In this document: in pieces, positions 47,801 through 58,429 of the stretch | Numbering within the stretch: the stretch's first letter is position 1 | How the letters are laid out: every line of letters starts with the position of its first letter | Source: Bryum argenteum | Lineage: Eukaryota > Streptophyta > Bryopsida > Bryales > Bryaceae | DNA: 64,000 bases | Direction: 5' to 3' | Assembly (NCBI GenBank): GCA_037043015.1 | Contig: CM073324.1 | Location: forward strand, 14,715,013-14,779,012 | Translations under genes and position numbers: made by a program | The notes under the pieces: generated by a model | Database searches by the model: none | What the model was told of the DNA's origin: nothing | The model's input: the letters and a program-made list of their open reading frames with translations, nothing else

Positions 47801-49437
47801 ACCTTAAGTGCAACCACTCAATAGGGTTCTTTGAGGAGTTCTGATATGCAGTTGACACGATTTGCTTCTGATATGATCTCTGTAGGGAGCTTGTACAAGT
47901 TGGGAAAGGTCACTCTGGATCGGTAACAAAATGGAGTCTTGACGCTTGCGTTGTCCTCATTGATGTGGCTATGGCCAACGAGATATTTGCCACCGTTGAC
48001 CCTCCGACATCAGTGGTAACTTGCTTCTACGCCGTGATTTTTTTATTTCCTTTTCTGGAAGGTGCTCTCATTATTTGTGCCTGCAGAGGTATACAGATTG
48101 AGCTATCAAAGGGACTCTTCAGAAAGAAAGCATAACAATTTCCTTAAAATTGTTTTCTTGTTCGAGCCGTGTACACAAAGAAGCATAGATGTCAATTTCC
48201 CAATTATGCATCGATCGTGACTCACCTTTGACCGTATGTTTCAGTTAATTCTCAGTCTACGAGAAAGCATTGTTGCAGCTACGTTCTCCCCTTCTCACAT
48301 TGGAAGTCCTACCGCTTCGTCGTTTGTCGATGATATCTTCAATTTCTTTCCAAATTCCATGTCTGAACTGGTCCTAACCATATTGTATCAAACCTATCCC
48401 GTTCAGGCTGCTTATTTCGAGGATGGCTGTTACACTCCCGCCCCTGCATCTGTTCTGAAAGGGTTGAGCAACGTGAAGTGGAGCAAATATGGCCTGAAAC
48501 TCAAGGATATGCAGATTGCGGCCTCGGGAGAAGTGGTCATAGAATTCGAGGAGCCGAGGAGAATCTCAGCCATGCTCATTGTCCTGCACGTCCACCAGAA
48601 TTTGAATATCCAATACTACCTGAGTCTTTGATTTATGTTCCATTGCGTATGGGTGCAAGTCAAGTAAGGACAGGTTTTGATGCGCTAAGCCACGGCTAAG
48701 ATCATTGGTGCACATACCGAAGGTTCGCGTCCTACTTCTTAAGCCATCTTAATATAAAAAGCCTGTTACCCTTGACTCCGAGATACAAACCCTTCAAAGA
48801 TCACCTTCGCCAGCAGGAGAAAGAATGGTAAAAGTTGCTGCAGAGGCCTGTATGAAGGACTTAAAAGCCAGATTTGGCGAACTTTTCCTGAGTGAGAACG
48901 GCATACGAGTGAGTTCCGGATCAGTTGATCGAATCTTACATGAACTACAGTCCTTTGGCAATCGATCTGACCAAAATGGCCTGTCATCCGTACGTTGCAG
49001 TCAAATTTGGAACCTTATACTAAATCTTGTCCCTGCTTGATAGTGGCGGTTTCTTCGAAATTCGTATCTCTGACACTTCAGCTGTAACTTGATTTCAGCT
49101 GCAAAAACTTGCTACGGATGTTTCGGAGTGCATCGCCAATATCATTAGATATTCTGCTAATGAGAAATTCCAGGAGGAGTGTGCATCGATTCTGCAACTG
49201 CCTCTCCAGAACTTGGCAGAAGTTCATAGCACCATACGGACGAGAATGTTCGATATTATCCAGCAACAAGATGGGTGTAAGAAGCGGAAAGCGAAGGCGA
49301 ATGTTTCTGAAGTGCCCACAGATGAGGACGAGGAAGGTTTCCCATTTTTCAACGATGAAGACGACGAGCTTCCGCGCAGTAAACATGATGGCGAGGAGCC
49401 CGAATACTACGACAGTGAAGGCGAAGAGCTCCTGTGA
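44876..49437 (+). CDS. Long multi-exon gene; possible topoisomerase VI-B-like (MTOPVIB) protein
   Basis: Exons that join in frame: 44876-45157, 46003-46123, 46227-46334, 46529-46555, 46647-about 46776, about 46800-46891, 47027-47101, 47122-47197, 47248-47385, 47502-47701, 47886-48015, 48245-about 48600, about 48820-48988, about 49100-49437. The total is roughly 650-700 residues. Early exons read LIADALYRCSIQSVAMRM, then VYLLSVANSGPALKNSELRNF, then RWGGAVRVLTAGHCQDEKI. This order of a helix, a strand with a loop, and a W.GG strand resembles the degenerate GHKL fold of plant meiotic MTOPVIB. The C-terminus is acidic (DEDEEGFPFFNDEDDELP, ending GEEPEYYDSEGEELL). The gene itself is well supported by many phase-matched exons; its identity is only tentative. 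The junctions near 46776-46810 and 48570-48830 are unresolved. Confidence 0.55.
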
Positions 49438-50325
49438 GGTAACTTGTACGAAAGAAAGATTTGAGTCGTTCGACCAAATTCTTATCTGAGCATGTTTACA
49501 GAACAATTTTTCTCAGTCACGGAAAGAGCTATTACTAAATGCCAACATAATCAATCCAACTCTGGCGCTGTCATGTTAACAGGAATTTGATGATCTGAAA
49601 CTCCATGCTTCGCTTTTCAGCAATGCATGCCTTGCAGTATATCGAGAGCAATGTACATCATACCACACTCGTACCTGAGGAGCGCCTACATGATCAGGAG
49701 CATTACTGCGGCCCAATCAAGGAATCTCCAAACATGGTGATTAGTAGACATCGAGGAGTCTTGAAGTAGGTCATCAGGAAACTCAGGTTATCAGGAACCT
49801 ACCAACATTTGAGATGCGCGTCTTTGGAAATAAATGTGTACAAATCTAAGCAGGCTAATTGCAAAGAATTATAAGGTCATATTTCGACCATCTTCAGACA
49901 TTCGCAAGGTTGTTTGCATAATAAATCTCACAATAGTGAGAATCTCATTCGTCTATCACACAGATTTACAAACTTGATCTGTATCTATATCAAGTAGGGC
50001 CTGCAAACATCAAACTAATGAGCCGTTAAAGACTGTAGAGATCTGTTGGATACTACTTGCTTGAATCCTATGTCCTCTAAAGATCTAAACTTAGATCACA
50101 TAGTACGATAATTGATCAATGACAAGCAGAACCCTGCAAGTTAGCTTGGAAGAGATATCGATGTAACTCACTAAGTAGAAAGCCTGCTGGTAAACTACCT
50201 ACAAGTACATTAACAATACGAAGGCCGAACGGATCACTCGCATGCAAATCCAGAAGATTTAGCCATTAAGACATTCACATAGAGTGCGAGATCGACGAAG
50301 CAGCTGAGGTAACAAATGTGTTTCT
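49438..50325. other. Intergenic between convergent genes
   Basis: Contains the 3' ends of the plus-strand gene ending at 49437 and the minus-strand dehydrin-like gene. No open frame or repeat structure of note. Confidence 0.5.
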
Positions 50326-50904
50326 TCATTGGTTGCTAGTAGGGGTGGTCTTAGGGCTTCTAGGGGTGTGCAATTTGTCCATGATCTTGGACATGAATCC
50401 TTCCTTCTTCACACCATCATCTTGGGGACCTGGGTGCAGGTTGCCGTGCTCGTCCGCCAGAGTAGCCCCGCCCTGAGCGTTGGTATGCCCCACCCTGGGA
50501 TCGGTGGGATGCGGCCAGGGACCAGGCGATTTGGCTCTAGGCGATTTGACTGCAGGCTGTTGCTTGAAATTGTCGCCAACAGGGGCAGCAGTGGGGTCCA
50601 AAGAATGACCACCATACCCTTGAGTGTCAGCGGCGGTTCCATACGGGTTCGGATCAGGTGAGTGTCCAGCACCCGATCCGGTCTTCTGATTGTACCCCTT
50701 CTTCGCGTCCTCGAAGAGTCCCTTCACTTTGTCCATCATCCCAGGCGTTCTAGCTGTTGCGGGTTGTCCAGCTCCAGCTAAGTTCGGATTCCCAGGTTCC
50801 AACAGTCGCTCGGGATGCTCTGTGTGAGAACTTGCCGCAGGCACTGCAACGCCTCTGTCTTCAGTGGAAGTGCGCTCATCGAAAGCAGCAGTAGTATCTG
50901 CCAT
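50326..50904 (-). CDS. Dehydrin-like (LEA group 2) protein
   Basis: One exon, 192 residues from MADTTAAFDERT. Composition is rich in Gly, Pro, His, Asp and Lys, as expected for a disordered LEA protein. Near the C-terminus KKEGFMSKIMDKLHTP (about 166-181) resembles the dehydrin K segment (family consensus EKKGIMDKIKEKLPG). A second K-like amphipathic stretch is GMMDKVKGLFEDAKKG (55-70). LADEHGNLHP (about 149-158) resembles a Y segment (DEYGNP). No Ser-run S segment is present. Dehydrins protect membranes and proteins during water loss. An in-frame GTG further upstream is not a likely start. The distant upstream ABRE (51371-51387) fits stress and ABA control. Dehydrin is the best reading; the segments are degenerate. 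Confidence 0.7.
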   Translation of the reverse strand: MADTTAAFDERTSTEDRGVAVPAASSHTEHPERLLEPGNPNLAGAGQPATARTPGMMDKVKGLFEDAKKGYNQKTGSGAGHSPDPNPYGTAADTQGYGGHSLDPTAAPVGDNFKQQPAVKSPRAKSPGPWPHPTDPRVGHTNAQGGATLADEHGNLHPGPQDDGVKKEGFMSKIMDKLHTPRSPKTTPTSNQ

Positions 50905-51370
50905 GTCTAGATTTCTGTCTTCCTCAACTAACTTCACGGCTCAGTCAAGACAAAAGAATTCTCCAAATTCGACGAAAAACAACAAAGAGCAGCTCACAAT
51001 CGATTCCTCTCTCAGGTAAGATACGAACGTGCAAACTACAATGCTAAGCTGTGTGACCAACTCATGGCACAGGTGGCTTTTATGCAAGACATTCTTCCTT
51101 TGCACATTCACGCGCAACGGGACCGACATCTGCGCGTCTCCAAGGAATGAGTCTTGAATTGCTTTTTCGAGGTTGTTGCCAAGCAAGTCCGATGCCGGTT
51201 GCTTGACAGATGGCAGAGTGCGATTGTCTTGGACTTTCTTTTCGAGGCAACAGTCTTCATTTCGGGCTTTTTGGAAGGCCGTCAGGACCCACCGACTGAC
51301 CGACCCATGCACATGCCCAGGTTAACAATGCCAATCCTACCTGTCTCTGTTCTGATTAGATCTTGTGATG
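50905..51370. promoter_or_regulatory. Proximal promoter / leader of the dehydrin-like gene
   Basis: Minus-strand frame 51312-50941 (123 codons) shows no domain and lies where the leader should be. A possible 3' splice site (GGAAGACAG) sits 11 bases before the start codon, so the leader may contain an intron. Confidence 0.4.
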
Positions 51371-51387
51371 GCCACGTGTGCGTCACC
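51371..51387 (-). promoter_or_regulatory. ABRE / G-box (ACACGTGGC)
   Basis: On the minus strand the sequence GGTGACGCACACGTGGCC contains CACGTGGC, the canonical ABA-response element bound by bZIP factors, next to GACGCAC, which resembles a coupling element. It lies about 470 bases before the dehydrin-like start codon in the correct promoter side. Confidence 0.55.
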
Positions 51388-52019
51388 TTGTTAAATTTTG
51401 CGTGCTGTGATCTGTCATTGGTGATTGAAATAAGGTTGAGGCAGCTAAGAGGGTGAATTCCGCTGATTGCTCTTATTTCCTACGCTTAAAAATGTAAACA
51501 TTTTGAAACATTTTTTACATGTATTCATTATGTTATATATATTCTTTCAACTACTTAATAGAAGTTTTAATGGATCTTCAACCGAGATAGATACATCATT
51601 CGTAATGAAGTCAATACTGTAAAATAAGTGGCAAACAATCCAGATGGAATCATCAATTTAGGACTCTTTTACAATTTACTAGAAATGTTTGAAGTTGAAC
51701 TGCTAGGTGTTTCTAAAATGGTGCCTTAATAACACCTTTCAATGTTCACTATGAGTACACACAAACTAGGATTGCGAAGCTTCTCGGTAACTCATGTCCA
51801 ACTCATGTCTGTTAGGCAATATTGCTCCATTTTCGAGCACTCCATGACAGATGAATGTCCTGGTGTAGGTCGCGACATTCCTGAAGGAACTGTTAAAGGT
51901 CGTCCAGGTGGTTGAGGGTGGGTATGAGCACCGAGACTGGCACTTTGTAAAGAGAGTATTCCACAAGTCTGTCGAGATGGTAGAATTAGAGAGCCTTGAG
52001 GCGTTGCTATTTGCCCCCA
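51388..52019. other. Intergenic, no gene recognised
   Basis: Includes AT-rich DNA and the 3' flank of the minus-strand SWI3C gene. A minus-strand frame at 52020-51766 reads into this flank without a domain. Confidence 0.45.
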
Positions 52020-54341
52020 CTATTTGAAAGGTGTAGCTCCTCTCACTGTCCCAACTCCCATGGTTTGCCCTTGCGGTGCTGCCATTGCTCCTGCAGTCAC
52101 CGGCCTCACAAGCCCCTGCATACCTTGAGGATTCATTCCTTCAAAGCTTGCACCAGGTCCTGGAGTAAGCATTTGAGAGGCCTGTCCGCTGGGTGCATAT
52201 GGAGCGTAACCAGCCGGTCTAGGTACAATACCGCCAGCTTGCAATGATGTACCAGTTCCGAGGGTGGGCGACTTGGCCATCCCGCCAGGAGTTGTACCTA
52301 GGTGAGCAGCTACCATACGGGCATGGTCCGAATAGAATCTTTGTCGAGCGCGCTCTACTGACTCACATTCTTTCGATAGCATTATTTCCAGATCGTTGAA
52401 AGTCTTGAGCTTCAGTTCCAGTTTCTTCAGCTGGTGCTCTATCACTATGGTAACTAAACGCTGCATTTCACGTTCCTCCTGATCAGCCAGCAGCTTCGCT
52501 TTAACAGCAGCTGCAGCCATTGCATTGACCGTAGCACGTTCAACATGAGCAGTGCCAAGGATGTCCTCTGCAATCATTAAGTTCCCATTCTCTAACGTCC
52601 TCGAAACAAGTGCTCCCCCAGGGCCAGGCAAAGGGTGACCTATGTTACCAGGCTTGAACGACGAATTGATCGCCATTGGGGTGAATGCAGCAAGCCGAGG
52701 TCCGGAATCCTTCTGCGTCAATGTACCTAGTGCAGCCTGAGCAGCTGATGCGGCTACTCGCGGCCCAACCATAGCTGCAAGAAACGCCACCAGTGCCATA
52801 ACTGAGTTTGGAGCATCAGCAAAAACTCCAAAGCTGGTTGATGGTGCCTCCACATCACTTGAAGTTTCTTCACCAGTGCTCCGTGCAAGGGCTCTGCTTT
52901 CGGTAAGACCCGCTTTTTCCTCTCCAGACTGTTCACCTTGTCCCGCGTCAATAGTTTGTAAGAGAAGAGGTGGGGCTGGGAGGATCGAAGTAGTCCCACG
53001 AGTCTCCATGTCTTCAAGAAAAGGATCCTCGACAGGAAGCCTTATGAAATGCGAAATACATTGTGCCTTCGACTTTGAGGCCACATGCTCAGCAATTTCA
53101 GTCCAGTTGTCTCCGTAAATCTCCAAGGCCTCCAGTAACAAGAGAGTTTCTCGATCTGTCCAACCGACAACGTTCCCATTTTCTTCCCCACTGGAATCCA
53201 TCCTTACGAAATCTGTTGACACCATGTCGGGCCCAAACTTACCGTCGTTGTAGCAATCACAGCACAGATCAAAATCTGCCTGTTTCTGACTTTGATACCG
53301 CTGTTCGTTGCAGTCAGCCGCACACGAAATGCAGAGATGATCCACGTCCTGTCCTGGAAGAGCCAGCAGCTCTGCAACAGGTACATCGGCTGATTTCGAA
53401 CCTTGCTTGCAAACAGGGGCTTGTACGCTATCAAACTCGTACAGACTAGGTAACTTTGAAGGCAATGCCCGTAGCATGCCCGAAATGTCCGAATCTATCG
53501 ACGAATCTGGGCCTTGCCACACTGGCCGGCACTCAGCTGGGGCCTGATAGTTGATAAGTCCCCAATGATCCAAAAACTCTAAAACCCTAGATATGGTTTT
53601 CTCGTCCAAACCAACCAGCAGGTCTTGGACGTCAGCAACCGTGATCAATTGCTTTACATTCTCTCGATATTTGTTCAGAATAAGATTCCGGGAGTTCATG
53701 TACACCTTTGCAGTTTTCCGAGGTGATTTGCCGTTGAAAAACTCAGGCAAACCTCGTTTCTCCAAGGTGTGTACATTTGTCCAAGAAAACCAACCAGCAT
53801 GGGTAGGAATAGCATGTTGATGCAACTGTCCCTCAAACCCTAATAGACCTGCACCTGATCTCCTACCTGAAATAAGACCCTCCCGCTTATCAGAGTTCAC
53901 TACTAGCTGTCCATGTGATAAGTTTTCAAGAATCGGAGTTGCTTTCTTCACTTCCTCATAGTCTCTCTCATAGCCCGCCAACACAGTTTGTTCTGCTTCT
54001 AAAACAGCTTCGATTGAGCTGTGAAGTTGGACTCCGAGCTGGTGGACAACATGATGGTCACCAGAAATACGTTCACTCTTTCCTGTAACTATCTCCCCAT
54101 CAGCTCCCAGGCGCGCTGAAAAGTTCTCTCGTGCTGGTTTTTTATTGGGAACATTTGATGCCCATGGCGACTCCTGCTTCCTTTTCAGCATCCCAGAGCT
54201 CAATCCTGAATCATCCCCTGAATCAGCTCCCACGTCTTCCAGTTGACTCACTCTACTTGCTATCGCTGCTCCAGGTCTCACCTTGATCTTCAGCCCCGCG
54301 GGCGAGCTAGAGGAATTCAGAGGCTGACCCGTCGTCGCCAT
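52020..54341 (-). CDS. SWI3C: SWI/SNF chromatin-remodelling subunit SWI3C
   Basis: A single uninterrupted exon encodes 773 residues. Domains in order: SWIRM (about 175-268; HAIPTHAGWFSWTNVHTLEKR ... EFLDHWGLINY), a ZZ-type zinc finger (about 334-381; HLCISCAADC ... CCDCYNDGKFG), SANT (about 392-436; GWTDRETLLLLEALEIYGDNW ... KAQCISHFIRLPVEDPF), a SWIRM-associated segment (VMALVAFLAAMVGPRVAA, about 514) and a C-terminal helix (about 612-690; AKLLADQEEREMQRL ... KECESVERARQRFY). The domain set and wording match the plant SWI3C subgroup rather than SWI3A/B, which lack ZZ. SWI3 proteins form the core of BAF-type remodelling complexes in the nucleus. The lack of introns is notable. The start at 54341 gives MATTGQPLNSSSSPAG with no upstream alternative. 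Confidence 0.95.
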   Translation of the reverse strand: MATTGQPLNSSSSPAGLKIKVRPGAAIASRVSQLEDVGADSGDDSGLSSGMLKRKQESPWASNVPNKKPARENFSARLGADGEIVTGKSERISGDHHVVHQLGVQLHSSIEAVLEAEQTVLAGYERDYEEVKKATPILENLSHGQLVVNSDKREGLISGRRSGAGLLGFEGQLHQHAIPTHAGWFSWTNVHTLEKRGLPEFFNGKSPRKTAKVYMNSRNLILNKYRENVKQLITVADVQDLLVGLDEKTISRVLEFLDHWGLINYQAPAECRPVWQGPDSSIDSDISGMLRALPSKLPSLYEFDSVQAPVCKQGSKSADVPVAELLALPGQDVDHLCISCAADCNEQRYQSQKQADFDLCCDCYNDGKFGPDMVSTDFVRMDSSGEENGNVVGWTDRETLLLLEALEIYGDNWTEIAEHVASKSKAQCISHFIRLPVEDPFLEDMETRGTTSILPAPPLLLQTIDAGQGEQSGEEKAGLTESRALARSTGEETSSDVEAPSTSFGVFADAPNSVMALVAFLAAMVGPRVAASAAQAALGTLTQKDSGPRLAAFTPMAINSSFKPGNIGHPLPGPGGALVSRTLENGNLMIAEDILGTAHVERATVNAMAAAAVKAKLLADQEEREMQRLVTIVIEHQLKKLELKLKTFNDLEIMLSKECESVERARQRFYSDHARMVAAHLGTTPGGMAKSPTLGTGTSLQAGGIVPRPAGYAPYAPSGQASQMLTPGPGASFEGMNPQGMQGLVRPVTAGAMAAPQGQTMGVGTVRGATPFK

Positions 54342-54907
54342 AGAGACAACCTCGATCAGCTAAGAACCCTAAAAAGCTTTTGGAACCCTAATCCTTCCGA
54401 ACTACGATACTAGGGCCTCGCACATTGCGACCGCCGAGCGCAACTAGCTCTGCAGATGAAAATGGCTGGCAGCTTGGTGGTAGCGGCGGCAAGCAAACCA
54501 ATCCTCCTCGCAACAGCGGCTCACATCCTGATCGTTACATGCTGCAAAATAAAGAGCGTCTCGTCGAGGTTCTTCTAACGTTTACATATTCTTGTCTGTG
54601 AGGAAGTGCAAGAGAGTTTCGAAGTACAATGCGCAGGGATATGCACCAGAAAGAAGGCGAAGCGGGCGCACCGTAATGAGAAATCACTCTCATTACGCCC
54701 CATGATGGATGCATAATCTGACGTTACGCACGAGGCATTCATCCAGTTCGAGTGTCTTCCTTTTCCTTTTCATCTCACTGGTGTTTTCTCAATTCATCAA
54801 GGAAGAGGATTCGGCCCAATGTTTAACATCTGGATCATTCACGTATAAGATCTTAACTCCTAAGAAATTTTCAAAAGAGATGTTGTAAATGACAATGAAA
54901 ATAAGTT
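54342..54907. promoter_or_regulatory. Upstream region of the SWI3C gene
   Basis: The GC-richer stretch 54342-54560 directly before the start codon is probably promoter and leader. It holds TAAGAACCCTAAAA, a telo-box-like motif on the plus strand. Around 54660 a short palindrome-like pair (CGTAATGAGAAATC / CTCATTACG) is present. No gene. Confidence 0.4.
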
Positions 54908-55746
54908 ATTAACTCCTAGATGTCCTAGCCTATTTTTTATATGAAAACACATAAAAAAGTGTCGTAGATGAAAAAGAAATAATGTTTTAAGATCTCAACC
55001 GTACAAACTTATAATATACTTGTTCTAGGTCATGTGAACGAGAACTTGAGTCATGAGACCTCATAGATTGGGAGATTGTATCATATTAGCCCTCAAACTA
55101 GACTACAAAATCTCAATATTTTCACATTATTTCTATCAACAAACTAGCTGCAGTGGAAAATCCACCAACTAGAAAGTTGTTCACATTTATCTCAATACAG
55201 CCTTGAACCAAAAGAATTCATCAAAGAAATTAATTGGCTCTTCGAGTACCTTGCAATGGTGAAAACTGCCACAAAGGGTTTACAAAAGAAAAGTAGTTCA
55301 GAACTAGACCCTTTGAACTCATACCGATGCCTTACCCTCAAATCATCTTTGATCTAATCAAGGTCTCTACTACTAGAACTAGGCTCTAATTTAATTCTAT
55401 CCCAAAAAATAAAGTCGAAGTTGTTAGATTCCATCTCAAATCATGATTATGCATTAAATATTCATGAAAAAATATTTTTGATTTCACATGATTAGATTGC
55501 AATGATAAAACATGCTCCATGTTTGAAAACCCAAAAACAGAAGTTGCCTATACTAAAATGATTGCCATTAATTCATACTTTATGTATGGGTCTGCAAATT
55601 TTACTACACAAACTAGACTTGATTTGGGACCTGACTCAAGTGATTCCATCTAAAACGGACCTTAACTGAAGGAACTATGGCTATTCAAAGTTGTTGCCTT
55701 CCATCAAAAATGTCTTTTTTCGACATTCGACACATTTAGAGGCTAA
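54908..55746. mobile_element. Degraded TTAA element, type D, reverse orientation
   Basis: Read in reverse this stretch follows the other type D copies block by block: TCGAATGTCGAAAAA-like end, CCATAGTTCCTTCA for CCATAACTTCTTC, GGCATGCA-like block, TTTTCAAACATGGAGCATGTTTT (shared with the 1005-bp copy), then GGTCTCATGACTCAAG and CAACCGTAC. Both ends are eroded (TTAACTCCTAGATG at 54908; ACATTTAGAGGCTAA at 55746). It is older than the copies at 22868 and 35591. Confidence 0.65.
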
Positions 55747-55870
55747 GATCTCAATTGTATGAGCTTTTAAAAGACTTGTTGTAGTTCATATGAACTAGAA
55801 TTTGACTCATGAGGCCTCACATATTGTAAGGTCATAACGTGTATTACTCTCTCCGTCTCCAAGTATCTTA
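55747..55870. mobile_element. Partial second copy of the type D element
   Basis: GATCTCAATTGTATGAGC through GACTCATGAGGCCTCACATATTG repeats the block found at 54988-55075 within the neighbouring copy, in the same orientation. Only the 3'-internal part is present, so it is a fragment joined to the larger copy. Confidence 0.5.
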
Positions 55871-58174
55871 TTGGTATTGCAATCTCCATGAGACTAAGGT
55901 GGATTTAAATAATTAAAAGTACAAGGCTACGTTTGACAACCTAATAAAAATATATTATGATATTTACACAACCTCCATTTTCATTGGTCATTCTTATTTC
56001 CACGTATCATGATGAGAATATGAAAGATTCTTTGGCAACACAATAATCAAATATTGTGATGATTACACAACTTCCATTTTCAGTAATTGTTAAGTACATT
56101 CTTATTAATTTAAGCACATCTTCAATAATTTTGACTCATTTTAATCACAAGTTTGTAGTAATTTTAATTACATTCATTATTAAGTAAATTTAGTCATTTG
56201 AGCCGCGATGGACATGGTGGGGAGCACATGCGGGCAAGGCTAGGGCCGTGAAAATAAAGGGCAAAGGGTAGGGATGGCAAATAATGAGAGAGAGAGGGTT
56301 GAAATATTGAGGTTCATGACCTTCATTTTCATTTTCTATGTAGAATCATGAATTTTGAAATACCATGATTCTCATCATAATGATAATTGGTTGCAAAACG
56401 GGTGATCAATCGTAAATATTGTGATTTTGCTCACATCTTGATTTTGGGTGAAACGTCATGATATTAGGGCTTTGCATGTTTATATCCTTTTGTAGGTATT
56501 TTCTTTTGTGATCACTTGCAAATCAACATGATTACTACATACTTACAAATCATCAAGAGCTCTATTCAAATTATACCAGAAATTGGTTTAAATTTGACAT
56601 AAATTGAGAATTTCCATTGCACTTTAAACTACCTCCCTGCAACAACGCCAAAATTTAGTAAAGAAAGTTTCTATAGATAAACTATACCAAAATTCTATAG
56701 TTAAAGTTCGAACAAGGGGAGGAGCAACTGATTGGGTTATTCTTTAAGATAGTGAATTTAGTTTCACTTACTGTGCACAATTGAGGAATTTAAATGAAAT
56801 GAATTTTCTGGTACTCTATCTATAGTTATACAACTTTCAAATTATTATATTTAAACCAACACGATAAAAGACTTATCAATTCCTATGGAGCTGGTCTTTA
56901 CTGCTAACCCTCTCTCTACCACTACGAAGCATACCCACCGCCACAGAAAGTATTGATTGAAATGCCTCTATTCTCGGCTATTCTACTCTTTGCTTCTCGT
57001 TGACTCCACTAGTAGAACACCCTCAATTGTTTTCTTGTACAGGCTCATACACCCATAGGTCACAGCTTCTTTCTAAACTCTCCTTCAAGTCATTGTTCAT
57101 TGAATACAATAATAATCTCTTGGACCTCTTCATGTTGGGAGTCTCATATAAATTTCCTATTTTTGGCACAGTTACAAAAGTTGCATGCTTTCTTGACCGA
57201 TTGAGGTTTCTTCTTTCCTACACTTATATCATTTGATTTCTCCATTGATTTCCAGAAACATGTAATTTCAGAGCTCTATGGATTTCTTCTCTATGGATTT
57301 CTTCTCTATGGATTTCTTCTCTATGGATTTCTTCTTAGATTAGTATTCTCGTAACCCATGCAACTAAATCATGGCATCTCATGCATGGGTAAAATCTCAA
57401 TGAGTTCTCAAACTTTTGGCTATAATCTATACCCAATTAATATGCTAATGAGCCATATTACATACTTTCACAAAATCACACATACTATCAATCACATAAC
57501 TTTACAAAACCCGTCTCGGTGTACAAGTAATGCATCATAAAAATGAGCCCATACAATCCATGAATCCATCTATTATAGAATGCTCACATTAACATTGATA
57601 GATTTAACTACAAATTCAATGGTCAAATTCTATCCATTCTTACTCTCACCATAAATGCATTCACACATGTACCCCACCATACTCCATCCCATATAATTAA
57701 CCATCACTTCAATTAATTCAATCATTCCACACTAAAATCCAATTGGAACAATCAACATGTATTCAAATTTACAATAGATTGCCACTTGTATTTACCTTTT
57801 TGCACTACAATAGATCCATTCAATTGACAATCACTTCACTGACACTATTCATTTGATTCACAGACCTTCATGCTCATCTTAACTTTTACTCACACAATTT
57901 GCTTCACCTTACACTAAATAGGTAGATTAGTGTTAAATGCATAATTACCCTAAAACACTATTTGTCATCTAAACTTACATTTAATGTTATATAGGGTTTT
58001 GCATTAGGGTTAGTCACATGCTCCCCAACTCGACCTCTTTCAAGTTAGAAGCTTGCTTTCACACTCATCAGTCACAGTCATCAATTGCAGCCCTCTCAAT
58101 CCCAACTTGATGCTCCTCTCACTTCCCCGGTGTATTTCATCAATTTTTCACGCGCTTGGTTGCCAACATGTGCC
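55871..58174. other. AT-rich intergenic DNA; 15-bp minisatellite at 57276-57335
   Basis: No supported gene. Four head-to-tail copies of CTATGGATTTCTTCT lie at 57276, 57291, 57306 and 57321. Several short frames (60-78 codons) have no domain. Confidence 0.6.
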
Positions 58175-58178
58175 TTAA

Positions 58179-58403
58179 CCCCTAAAGGTCTGAGCGTGCC
58201 GTGGCGACCAGTAGAATACGGTGTATTTTGGTTGTATTTGGAGTGAATGCACGCCTTTAATGGGTTTGAGTTCAAAGAAGAAGTTGACATTTGAATTGAT
58301 GCGGTTCTAGTGAGCTATTACGATTCCAGTTTAGAGTTTCTTGTTGGTAGCAAATCCTAATTATACGACAGCGTACATACTATCCCCAAGGGACTTTTAA
58401 GGG
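58179..58403. mobile_element. TTAA element type A, uninterrupted copy
   Basis: 225 bp, starting CCCCTAAAGGTCTGAGCG and ending GGGACTTTTAAGGG, with TTAA at 58175-58178 and 58404-58407. It is in reverse orientation to the interrupted copy at 31104-31959 and shows the empty target site (CTTTAATGGGTTTG at about 58255) into which element B went. It borders the downstream edge of the subtilase pseudogene. Confidence 0.92.
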
Positions 58404-58429
58404 TTAAGTAGCATATGGCAAAACCTCGG

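Noticed and set aside
52876..53820. Plus-strand frames of 75-128 codons
   Set aside because: Antisense shadows of the SWI3C coding exon.
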